From Bacillus carboniphilus (lineage in GTDB: Bacteria; Bacillota; Bacilli; Bacillales; JAIVKR01), in contig NZ_CP129013.1 of NCBI RefSeq assembly GCF_020524035.2, positions 3,286,001-3,350,000 of the forward strand: DNA of 64,000 nt, given 5' to 3'. This document shows positions 35,628-42,625 of the stretch, in pieces. Position 1 is the first letter of the stretch; each line of letters opens with the position of its first letter. Both the position numbers and the translations under genes were made by a program. The notes under the pieces are model-generated. The model had not been told where the DNA came from. It ran no database searches and saw nothing but the letters and a program-made list of their open reading frames with translations.

Positions 35628-36521
35628 ATGAACGTACATAAACAAATTGAAAAATTTAAAAAGCAACATGAAAACCGAGGTAGGTTGCTTATTCACTGTC
35701 CGGACAAACCAGGGATCGTTGCATCCGTTTCTACCTTTTTAAAGGATTTTGGTGCGAACATAATTGAGTCGAATCAATTCTCAACAGACCCATCTGGAGG
35801 ATCTTTTTTCTTAAGAATTGAATTTGATTGTCCCTATTTAGTAAACAAAATGGAAAAAATGTTAAGTAGCTTTTCAGACATTGCTAATCAATTTTCGATG
35901 TCTTGGACATTAACACGAGTGTCTGATGTGAAGAAGTGTGCCGTATTTGTTTCGAAAGAACTGCATTGTTTGCAAGAATTATTATGGGAGTGGCAGAGTG
36001 GAGAATTGATGATTGATATACCACTTGTCATTAGTAACCATCTAGATGCAAAAGAAGTGGTGAAGTCTTTTGGGATCCCTTTTTATCATATTCAATCTTC
36101 GAGAGATATTCGAAAGCAGGTCGAGCAGGAACAACTGAAATTACTTAATCAATATTCTGTTGATTTTATTGTGTTAGCAAGGTACATGCAAATTTTAACT
36201 CCTGAATTTGTTGAACAACATCCAAACCAAATTATTAATATTCATCATTCTTTTCTCCCTGCTTTTGTCGGTGCAAAGCCATATGAACGAGCGTTTAAAC
36301 GAGGTGTAAAACTAATTGGTGCCACCTCTCACTATGTGACGAATGACTTAGATGAAGGACCAATTATAGAACAGGATATTGAACGAGTCGATCATCGTCA
36401 AGATGTAGAAGGGTTGAAAGTGATTGGTCGAAAAATTGAACGAAATGTATTAGCTCAGGCAGTCAAATGGCATATTGAAGATAGAATCATTGTTTTTAAG
36501 AACAAAACGATCGTTTTTTAA
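35628..36521 (+). CDS. purU: Formyltetrahydrofolate deformylase
   Basis: A 297-residue enzyme that hydrolyses 10-formyl-THF to THF and formate. An ACT domain opens the protein (LLIHCPDKPGIVASVSTFLK), and the formyltransferase-like domain holds LARYMQILTPEFV, the catalytic INIHHSFLPAF with Asn and His, and GATSHYVTNDLDEGPIIEQD with the catalytic Asp. The ATG follows AAAGGGAGG. Formate made here and by Pfl could both feed one-carbon metabolism. Single-gene unit. Confidence 0.95.
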   Translation: MNVHKQIEKFKKQHENRGRLLIHCPDKPGIVASVSTFLKDFGANIIESNQFSTDPSGGSFFLRIEFDCPYLVNKMEKMLSSFSDIANQFSMSWTLTRVSDVKKCAVFVSKELHCLQELLWEWQSGELMIDIPLVISNHLDAKEVVKSFGIPFYHIQSSRDIRKQVEQEQLKLLNQYSVDFIVLARYMQILTPEFVEQHPNQIINIHHSFLPAFVGAKPYERAFKRGVKLIGATSHYVTNDLDEGPIIEQDIERVDHRQDVEGLKVIGRKIERNVLAQAVKWHIEDRIIVFKNKTIVF

Positions 36522-36607
36522 TGGTAAATAAAGTTTTTCATTTCTCCTTATGTAAAGAGTATTCCTCTAATATAAGGTTTTTTTTGTGTCGATTTTCATG
36601 TTTATTA

Positions 36608-36616
36608 CATATTGTA
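36608..36616 (+). promoter_or_regulatory. Candidate mother-cell sigma (SigE/SigK) -10 element
   Basis: CATATTGTA fits the CATAnnnTA consensus, 29 bases before the first of three paralogous genes. The -35 side is not convincing, so this is only a hint of sporulation expression. Confidence 0.35.
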
Positions 36617-36644
36617 GAGTATCCCTTTAGTTGGAGTGTGACAG

Positions 36645-37130
36645 ATGAAAGCGAATTTACCTGTTATTACATTAGGTAAAGTGTTTAATCCCCGATTACC
36701 TAATCAATTGAATCAAAGTGAGCCACCGATTAAGTTGGCTGAAGTAATTTTAGAACCTAACAAATGCATGAGTACCTGTGCGTTATTGGAGTATTCACAA
36801 TTTATCACTTTTACGATTTTTGGTTTGAATCCAAAGTTAGAAATTGTATATCGTCTTATTAGACAAAATAAAAAATCAACAGAAATTCTTCAAATATGGG
36901 ATTTTCTTTTTGAATCTGCAACAATAGCAGAGGTTGCCAATATTCAAACAAATCAACCTGATGTTTTTAAATTTTGCGATTGTGATCTTCAAAATCAAGG
37001 TGAGAAACTGATTTATCTGTACCAAATCATTAGTATTAAGAAAAATTCAGTAAGAGAATTTGAACTTACTAACAAGAATGTGACTGGGAACGAACTAAGG
37101 AATGGAAAGAGCTACTTACTTTATAATTAG
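36645..37130 (+). CDS. Tandem paralogue 1, beta-rich protein of unknown function (DUF4489-like)
   Basis: A 161-residue soluble protein without signal peptide. It begins LPVITLGKVFNPRLPNQLNQ and ends with a beta-rich half. The shared layout of the three neighbours is: a K-x-x-x-P-x-x-L start, PPIKLAEV, an S/YSQ-F strand, a long YRLIRQ strand, and a Cys motif FKFCDCD about 45 residues from the end. It resembles DUF4489 in general design, though I cannot confirm this. The fold could be a jelly roll. The ATG follows TTGGAG. A candidate sporulation -10 lies upstream. Confidence 0.55.
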   Translation: MKANLPVITLGKVFNPRLPNQLNQSEPPIKLAEVILEPNKCMSTCALLEYSQFITFTIFGLNPKLEIVYRLIRQNKKSTEILQIWDFLFESATIAEVANIQTNQPDVFKFCDCDLQNQGEKLIYLYQIISIKKNSVREFELTNKNVTGNELRNGKSYLLYN

Positions 37131-37167
37131 GCTTGAAAATATGAATTAAACGAGGAAGGTGAATATA

Positions 37168-37647
37168 TTGGAGCTACAGGGAAGCTATTTACCATTCATT
37201 GTTCAGGCTAAAGTTTTTAATCCTGTTTTACCAATTAAGTTAAGTAGACAACAACCTCCAATTAAATTGACGCAACTATCCTTTGATGTACCCCAAAATA
37301 TTGATATGTGTGTGTTTATTAGTTTTTCTGGTTTTGTATCATCAAATTTGCGAGGGGAAGATTTTAATCGTTTGACTTTTAGGTTGATTAAAAAGTGTGA
37401 AGGATTCACTGTGCAAAACCTCCAGGAATATTCCTTTCGAAGAGGTTTTGTGAATGATACTAATATAAAAGAGCCTGTGGTCTATAATTATTGTCAATGT
37501 ATATCCAATCGCTTTATAAGTTTTTGTACGTATTCATTTGAGTTAGTTGAAGCAGAATTATCCAACAACTCGTTTTATAATATTTCAGAAAAAAATATGA
37601 CCGCTCAAGTTTATCGGGGCGAAGAACAACATCAGGGGAGGTGTTGA
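37168..37647 (+). CDS. Tandem paralogue 2 (DUF4489-like)
   Basis: About 159 residues from a TTG start, nine bases after GAGGAAGG; the earlier GTG touches that site and is unlikely. It matches paralogue 1: FNPVLPIKLSRQQPPIKLTQ at the N-terminus, FISFSGFV, LTFRLIKKCEG and the Cys motif VVYNYCQC. Cys content is raised (MCVF, KKCE, YCQC, SFC, GRC-end). It ends two bases before paralogue 3 and is surely cotranscribed. Function unknown. Confidence 0.55.
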   Translation: MELQGSYLPFIVQAKVFNPVLPIKLSRQQPPIKLTQLSFDVPQNIDMCVFISFSGFVSSNLRGEDFNRLTFRLIKKCEGFTVQNLQEYSFRRGFVNDTNIKEPVVYNYCQCISNRFISFCTYSFELVEAELSNNSFYNISEKNMTAQVYRGEEQHQGRC

Positions 37648-37649
37648 GG

Positions 37650-38129
37650 TTGGAGTCATCTTGTCAGTCTTCATTTTTAAACTGTGGGAAAACTTATAAA
37701 GTATTAATTCCGAATCAACTATCTCTCAATTCGGTGCCTTTAAAAATTGCCTCTGTTAAAGTAGATGTTCAAAATATTAAAAATCCTCGTGTACTTATAA
37801 ATTATTCTCAAAATTGTAATGTAGTTGTAAATGGTTATAATATACTTATTAGCGTTACTTTTGAACTTGTGAGGAAATCAATTCAAACAGGTGAGGAAGA
37901 AAGATTAGAGAAATGGACATTTAAAGTGTCTGAAGGAATTCCTACAGTTGTGGAGGAATTAGTAACAATTGAACCTCTGGTCCTTAATTATTGTGATAGT
38001 CTAAACAATTCCTTTGAAGATGCATTTATTTACACTATCCAAATTATAGATTTAAAATCTAATAATGCTTCATACACTTTAGATAGTCAACAAATATCGG
38101 CAATTGCATGTAGTGGTAGTTCTAACTAA
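37650..38129 (+). CDS. Tandem paralogue 3 (DUF4489-like)
   Basis: About 159 residues from a TTG start behind AGGGGAGGT. It follows the same plan: YKVLIPNQLSLNSVPLKIAS, VLINYSQNCNV, VTFELVRKSIQTG, then LVLNYCDSLN and a last strand FIYTIQIIDLKSN. N-terminal Cys residues (SSCQSSFLNCG) are unique to this copy and could form disulfide links. The three proteins share about a quarter of residues by eye, so the duplication is old. A gene trio of small beta-rich Cys proteins recalls spore appendage clusters, but this is a guess. Confidence 0.55.
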   Translation: MESSCQSSFLNCGKTYKVLIPNQLSLNSVPLKIASVKVDVQNIKNPRVLINYSQNCNVVVNGYNILISVTFELVRKSIQTGEEERLEKWTFKVSEGIPTVVEELVTIEPLVLNYCDSLNNSFEDAFIYTIQIIDLKSNNASYTLDSQQISAIACSGSSN

Positions 38130-38434
38130 AAAATGTTTTTTGAGACATTAAGAAAATTGGACATCCAAAAGTATTCAACTTGAAGAAGAACACAATCCTC
38201 GTAAAAAAGTTTGTTTGTTTTTTCATTCTCCATCTTTCCTAATGGATATTTCTTGTTCTAAAAGGTCAGGATGAGTAAATATTAAACTGTGTAACAACTG
38301 TTTGTGTTAATCAAATTTTAGACTTCTCTTGTAATCAAAAAACTAGGATTAAAAATATGTCAACTACTTACACAGATAAATACGAAAGAATTGCAGTGAA
38401 AATCAAGTGATTTTTGGTTGATATTTGTTTGTTG
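38130..38434. other. Intergenic region of about 305 bp with no supported gene
   Basis: AT-rich sequence after the paralogue trio. No ribosome binding site plus frame combination stands out; two hairpins follow. Confidence 0.4.
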
Positions 38435-38469
38435 TATTGTAAATCCCCATTCTAAAAGGGGAATTTACA
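38435..38469 (+). terminator. Hairpin downstream of the paralogue trio
   Basis: ATTGTAAATTCCCC-type arms: ATTGTAAATCCCC pairs with GGGGAATTTACAAT, one bulged base, nine-base loop. Confidence 0.5.
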
Positions 38470-38482
38470 ATAAACAAAAATT

Positions 38483-38512
38483 AACAAGAACCGATTTACA
38501 TCGGTTCTTGTT
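38483..38512. terminator. Bidirectional hairpin before the minus-strand gene at 38525
   Basis: AACAAGAACCGA and TCGGTTCTTGTT form a perfect 12-base stem with a six-base loop, between converging genes. Confidence 0.7.
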
Positions 38513-38524
38513 AATAAGTAGAAT

Positions 38525-38938
38525 TCAAATAAAAAAAGGATACATAAACCCTCCAAACCCTCTATATGGAAAGCGATATGGACGAAAGTAACGAAATCTT
38601 CTTGGGTAACCGTAACCATAAAAGGGAGCGCCGAAAAATCGTTCATCTTCTCCAGAAGGAACTAGCAGACTAAAAGAGTCATCATCTAATTCATCTATAA
38701 TCCCTTCAACTTGTTGTCCTTCATTCGTTACAAAGATAACAAAGTGATGGTGATGATCATGACAAAACTGTTTAATTTCACTTTCTGATTTCTTTGTCAT
38801 TTGTGGAGAAACATTAGCTTGTTGGTTTGATTGATATGGTGATACATTTGCTTGTTGATTCATTTGGTTTGGGGACACGTTCGATTGTTGATTAGGTTGG
38901 TATGGAGACATCATTGGGTTATTCGGATAATAATTCAA
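38525..38938 (-). CDS. Repeat-containing, His- and Tyr-rich protein with Sm-like core, possible spore coat protein
   Basis: A 137-residue protein with a TTG start after AAAGGAGACG. Residues 1-45 are Asn/Gln/Pro-rich with three copies of a (Q)xNVSP motif (SNVSPNQ, ANVSPYQ, ANVSPQM). Residues 52-95 form a small beta domain (FVIFVTNEGQQVEGIIDELD, DSFSLLVPSGED) with Sm-like pattern, preceded by CHDHHHH. The C-terminus is Tyr/Phe/Arg-rich (YGYGYPRRFRYFRPYRFPYR). This composition is common in Bacillus spore coat and crust proteins. The function is inferred only from composition. Confidence 0.6.
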   Translation of the reverse strand: MNYYPNNPMMSPYQPNQQSNVSPNQMNQQANVSPYQSNQQANVSPQMTKKSESEIKQFCHDHHHHFVIFVTNEGQQVEGIIDELDDDSFSLLVPSGEDERFFGAPFYGYGYPRRFRYFRPYRFPYRGFGGFMYPFFI

Positions 38939-39159
38939 GTTTATCGTCTCCTTTCATATATATTTACAAACATTTATATGTAGCAGTAGCTTGTACTAGT
39001 ATTCGATCTTCAGTAAAAATTTTAAAACAACAAGGGGAAAAGTGACGGAAATCACATCCACTTTCCTTTAAAAATTGTATAGTAAAAGAGTGTTTTAGCA
39101 TGCCATTGCAAATGAATTTCTACTTCCTTTTCGAACAGGCTTCCTACAGGGAGCTATTC

Positions 39160-39189
39160 GCTATCCTTTCATAAGGGTAGCTTTTTTTT
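39160..39189 (+). terminator. Hairpin with T-run of unclear owner
   Basis: GCTATCCTT and AAGGGTAGC with a four-base loop and eight T. No supported plus-strand gene lies upstream, so it may be left from a lost gene. Confidence 0.5.
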
Positions 39190-39196
39190 ATATGAT

Positions 39197-39346
39197 ATGA
39201 ATGTATAAACTTTGTCCTTTATAAGAAGGTGCTAAAATGATTGTCTAGCTCCAGAGCCCAGCAACTTCGACGCACACGAAGTGCTAGCGTCACAGGACGT
39301 GACTGCATTTAGTTGACGTTCCTTTTTTTTGGCGTCGCTAAACAGG
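39197..39346 (+). repeat. Dispersed modular repeat, truncated (copy F)
   Basis: Head ATGTATAAACTTTGTCC, TGTCTAGCTCC, inner pairs and GGCGTCGCTAAACAGG. The GCGCTTGCGC tail is missing; the stop codon of the minus-strand nucleoside hydrolase follows two bases later. Confidence 0.75.
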
Positions 39347-39347
39347 C

Positions 39348-40322
39348 TTATTCCCTCGGTGTCGTCATCACTAGGAAAAATTCGTTTATAAAAGCTCGAT
39401 AGTCAAACCATAAAGCAATATTATGAACAGGCCAATTTGCTTTATTGACTATCTTTCGAAAATCTCCAGAGCTTTGTCCAAAGCTTTCACCTCTAGTTGT
39501 ATTAATGAAGGTAGGTGTTTCTTCATAATATATATTTTTTTTACCACTATCCGAAATTGCCCATAAGGTAAACGTGTCGTGAAGAGGGCTTCCATTCATT
39601 GAAGGATAGTTCTTTTTATAAAAGTCATTATAATAGTCAAATAGTGGTTTTATAATTTGTCCTACTGAATCATTTTGCCCTTTGTAAAATAAAGTTAATT
39701 GATTAATCATTGGGGTTGTCACTAACGCATATTCTGTAACGTCTAGTGGAATTAAGTAAACAGGTTTAGGTGCTAATTGAATGAGTAAATTGGCTGCATA
39801 TGGATCTCCAAAATAATTAGCCTCAGCAACTGGGGTTACATTTCCAGGGACGTTAAAAGCTCCTCCCATAACATAAAATTCTTTCACTTCTGACATTGTT
39901 TTAGGGTATAACACGAAGGCGGTTGCTAAAGAAGTTAATCGTCCAGTTGAAAGGATATAGAGATCATTTTTGTAGCGTTCAATAATTTCATTAATTAAGT
40001 AAAAGTTTTCGTCTATTACGTGATTCGTTTCAATTTGAGGGATGATCGGTCCTAAACCGAAGGGTCCGTGAATATTTGTAAAGTAGTGAGGTTCTTGTCC
40101 TGTTAATGAAGAAACAGCGCCACTAATTATAGGAACATCTGTAACTCCCGTTAGATTTTGAATAAATTTTACGTTTGTCATAGCGGCTTCAAATGAGATA
40201 TTTCCGTAGTCCGCTACAATTCCGACTAGGTTGATCTCCTCACTATAATAAGCATAAAGAAGCGTGATCACATCATCGATCCCAAAGTCGGAGAATGCGA
40301 GAACATTTTTCTGATTTCTCAT
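39348..40322 (-). CDS. Inosine-uridine preferring nucleoside hydrolase family protein
   Basis: A 324-residue enzyme with the family N-terminus VLAFSDFGIDDVITLLYAYY, giving the calcium-binding Asp and the DD pair, MGGAFNVPGNVTPVAEANYF in the middle with Asn residues for ribose binding, and PLHDTFTLWA for the later His-Asp. It should hydrolyse the N-glycosidic bond of nucleosides. The usual DPG is DFG here, a mild variation. The ATG at 40322 follows AGAGGTGG. The 3' end touches repeat copy F. Confidence 0.85.
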   Translation of the reverse strand: MRNQKNVLAFSDFGIDDVITLLYAYYSEEINLVGIVADYGNISFEAAMTNVKFIQNLTGVTDVPIISGAVSSLTGQEPHYFTNIHGPFGLGPIIPQIETNHVIDENFYLINEIIERYKNDLYILSTGRLTSLATAFVLYPKTMSEVKEFYVMGGAFNVPGNVTPVAEANYFGDPYAANLLIQLAPKPVYLIPLDVTEYALVTTPMINQLTLFYKGQNDSVGQIIKPLFDYYNDFYKKNYPSMNGSPLHDTFTLWAISDSGKKNIYYEETPTFINTTRGESFGQSSGDFRKIVNKANWPVHNIALWFDYRAFINEFFLVMTTPRE

Positions 40323-40416
40323 CCACACCACCTCTTTTTAATAAGTATGGAGAAAAACATCAATAATTCCTAATTTGAAATAAGATTTTTAAATAGTCCA
40401 AAAAATGAATGTAGAT

Positions 40417-40602
40417 TAAGAAAATCGCAATCACCCGTTTAGAAACGCAGGGAAAAAGGAACGTCAACTAAGTACAGTCACGTCCTGTGACTAAAGCTGA
40501 CGTTAGCACATCGTGTGCGTCGGAGTTGCTGGGCAATGGAGCTAGACAAGAATTAAAACCGCAAGCTAAATATGGACCTATTTATCTACTTTCTTCCTCT
40601 AA
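40417..40602 (-). repeat. Dispersed modular repeat, reverse orientation (copy G)
   Basis: The reverse complement has head GAAGAAAGTAGATAAATAGG, TGTCTAGCTCCATTGCCC, the ACGTTAG/CTTAGTTGACG pair and a degenerate tail (GATTGCGATTTTCTTA). It is closest to copy B. Confidence 0.8.
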
Positions 40603-40603
40603 T

Positions 40604-40639
40604 AAAAAAGATCCTAATCAATTGATTAGGCTCTTTTTT
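40604..40639 (-). terminator. Terminator after the endonuclease gene
   Basis: AAAAAAG-CCTAATCA and TGATTAGG-CTTTTTT form a near-perfect stem with T-runs on both strands, so it may work both ways. Confidence 0.8.
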
Positions 40640-40652
40640 GAATAGTAGATGT

Positions 40653-41768
40653 TCAATTCCAAATTTCTTCAACCCATTCGGGGTGATCAATAAAAGGATT
40701 GCGGTTTTGTTGATAATCCTCGTAAATGATGTCATTTCTTGTTCTTTCAAAATCATCTACTGGGTCTTCGTTATGCCATTCTAAAAGAGTAGATAGTTTC
40801 CCATGATAAGGACTAGAATCATTACTTACAAAATCATTAACCTCTAAATCTAGTTCACCAGAATCCCCTTCGTAGCGAACGGCCATATAGAAAATCATTC
40901 GAGCGATGTCTCCTTTTACTTCGTCCCTTGGTTCCCAAGAATCGCTATCATAAAAGGTATCATCAGCTTCGCCTTGAGCAGTACCACCATTGTCAAAATC
41001 TTTGTTTCCTCTGGAGCTATTGACAGTCATATCAGAAGGTCTAATGTGATGAAGGTCTGTACCTTCTCCTTTAGATGTACCGAAATCACCATGAGACTTA
41101 GCCCAAACGTGTTCTCTGTTCCAATCATCTATTCCATTACCATTCCTATATTTACTTTGTGATCGACCAGTATATATTAATATGACATTATTACTATTAT
41201 CTGGGTCTTGATCCGTATATCGTAATGCATTCCATACATCATTATAGCTAAGTTCTACGTGATCATCAATAATGGCATGGAGTGATCTTTTTAATGTATC
41301 TCCTGTTTTATTCTCTGCAGATTGATAGTACTCTTCAATCTCTGAATTTACTGTTGATTCAGAAGAAAATTCAATGGACTGGGGTGATTTTAAACCAGCA
41401 TGTCCATAATAACTAGTTAATGTACCGGTTACGGAAATTTTATCCGCTAATATTGATGAATTTGTATCAAGACCAAATGTAGAGCGGTAATCTGAAGTTA
41501 GTTGTATGTACAACATGTTTTCTGTTGATGTCTCATCTTGATCATCAGCAATGGCAATCGAATAATCATCTGAAAAAGACGAGGTTTGGATTGAACTGGA
41601 CGAAAGTGGCTTTCCTACTATATATCCTTCGACCGTTTGAGATGAACCATCTTGATTGTTAATGGCCTCTTGAGTTGAAGAAATAGTCGTAGCTTCGTAA
41701 GTTGATAGTGGCATCTGAAGTAATGAAACTAGTAAAATAGCTGAAATAAATATTTTCACCTTTGACAA
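40653..41768 (-). CDS. Secreted endonuclease I family nuclease
   Basis: A 371-residue secreted enzyme. The TTG at 41768 is the likely start, seven bases after TAGGAGG, and directly opens a signal peptide (KIFISAILLVSLLQMPLS). Residues 30-130 form an OB-fold domain (QTVEGYIVGKPLS, VSGTLTSYYGH-type) as in other Bacillus extracellular nucleases. The endonuclease I domain follows with WNREHVWAKSHGDFG, TDLHHIRPSDMTVNSSRGNK and GDIARMIFYMAVRY, the His-metal motif set. It would digest extracellular DNA or RNA for nutrients. Confidence 0.88.
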   Translation of the reverse strand: MSKVKIFISAILLVSLLQMPLSTYEATTISSTQEAINNQDGSSQTVEGYIVGKPLSSSSIQTSSFSDDYSIAIADDQDETSTENMLYIQLTSDYRSTFGLDTNSSILADKISVTGTLTSYYGHAGLKSPQSIEFSSESTVNSEIEEYYQSAENKTGDTLKRSLHAIIDDHVELSYNDVWNALRYTDQDPDNSNNVILIYTGRSQSKYRNGNGIDDWNREHVWAKSHGDFGTSKGEGTDLHHIRPSDMTVNSSRGNKDFDNGGTAQGEADDTFYDSDSWEPRDEVKGDIARMIFYMAVRYEGDSGELDLEVNDFVSNDSSPYHGKLSTLLEWHNEDPVDDFERTRNDIIYEDYQQNRNPFIDHPEWVEEIWN

Positions 41769-42032
41769 ATTAATTCCTCCTAAATCCCCTTTGATATCAC
41801 TTATAATTAAAAACATAATTGAAAACGCTTACTTTTTGACTATATTAATTTTATTGCATATTTTTTAAAAAAACAATGATTTTATATAAAATTTAAAATA
41901 ATTTACTAAGTATATAAATTGTTTATCATCCTTTTACAAAGAAAACATGCCCTTGCCCGTTCTTATACACTTTATGCTATTATAGTACACGTGCAGGTTA
42001 TGCCAAGAGTACAAATCATACATTGTTCGATA

Positions 42033-42062
42033 TTGCACAAGCTTATCTTTTTCTGTTATGAT
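42033..42062 (+). promoter_or_regulatory. Sigma-A type promoter of the small gene at 42099
   Basis: TTGCAC at 42033-42038 and TATGAT at 42057-42062 with an 18-base spacer. Confidence 0.55.
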
Positions 42063-42098
42063 ACAATCTAGGTACGAACCAAAAAGGGAGTGAATGAA

Positions 42099-42326
42099 AT
42101 GATTTTATGCGAATGGAAAGATTTCCATACAGATGCTGAAACTTATACACAAGAAGTATTTGAAGATTTAATTGGTGATGAATTCGAAGCTATGATGATT
42201 AAAGAAGAGGAAAAGATTCCTTCATATATATGGACTGTCAATTTTGTAGTCATAATAAAAAGAAGTGCACGCATGTTTAACGATATCTCATTTGAAAAGA
42301 TCCCACGTAATCCTGTTTGCGAATAA
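42099..42326 (+). CDS. Small conserved-looking hypothetical protein
   Basis: A 75-residue acidic soluble protein. The ATG at 42099 has AAAGGGAG eight bases upstream; the GTG at 42090 is too close to it. The sequence (MILCEWKDFHTDAETYTQEV, FEDLIGDEFEAMM, YIWTVNFVVIIKR) suggests a small alpha-beta protein. It has its own promoter and terminator. I do not recognise the family. Confidence 0.6.
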   Translation: MILCEWKDFHTDAETYTQEVFEDLIGDEFEAMMIKEEEKIPSYIWTVNFVVIIKRSARMFNDISFEKIPRNPVCE

Positions 42327-42328
42327 AT

Positions 42329-42362
42329 AGAGCAAAAGCACCTTAATTTGGAGGTGCTTTTT
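42329..42362 (+). terminator. Terminator after the small gene
   Basis: AAAAGCACCT and AGGTGCTTTTT with a loop of about eight bases. Confidence 0.8.
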
Positions 42363-42460
42363 ATATGCAAAAAATTCAATGAACAACACATGAAATGATC
42401 TGCTAATAGTAAGTGAACATGATTAAGAAAGGGTGAAGAAAAATCTCAGATATAATCATG

Positions 42461-42476
42461 TGTTAAGCGCTTACAT
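42461..42476 (+). promoter_or_regulatory. cre-like site upstream of adhE
   Basis: TGTTAAGCGCTTACAT contains the AAGCGCTT core of catabolite-responsive elements, with the 5' TG one base off the usual spacing. CcpA control is possible. Confidence 0.35.
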
Positions 42477-42585
42477 TTTTACTTTGTTCAATAGTTCACA
42501 AATTAGACATACACAAATCGCTAATAGCGTTATATAATGAGTTCATAGAAAAGAAAATAACCTTAATTAAATTTTTTTAAAGATG

Positions 42586-42605
42586 TATGTGAAAATATTC
42601 ACATA
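42586..42605 (+). promoter_or_regulatory. FNR/Rex-type operator of adhE
   Basis: TATGTGAA-AATA-TTCACATA is a perfect inverted repeat, 20 bases before the adhE ATG. It fits both the Rex consensus (TGTGAAnnnnTTCACA) and the FNR/Crp pattern (TGTGA-N6-TCACA). Its place beside the ribosome binding site suits repression, hence Rex is the better guess. Confidence 0.65.
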
Positions 42606-42625
42606 CAAATTAGGAGGGTTTATCC

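Noticed and set aside
39348..40322. Nucleoside hydrolase as a dead paralogue because of DFG in place of DPG
   Set aside because: The calcium-binding Asp, the DD pair and the later His-Asp are all present, so loss of activity is not supported.
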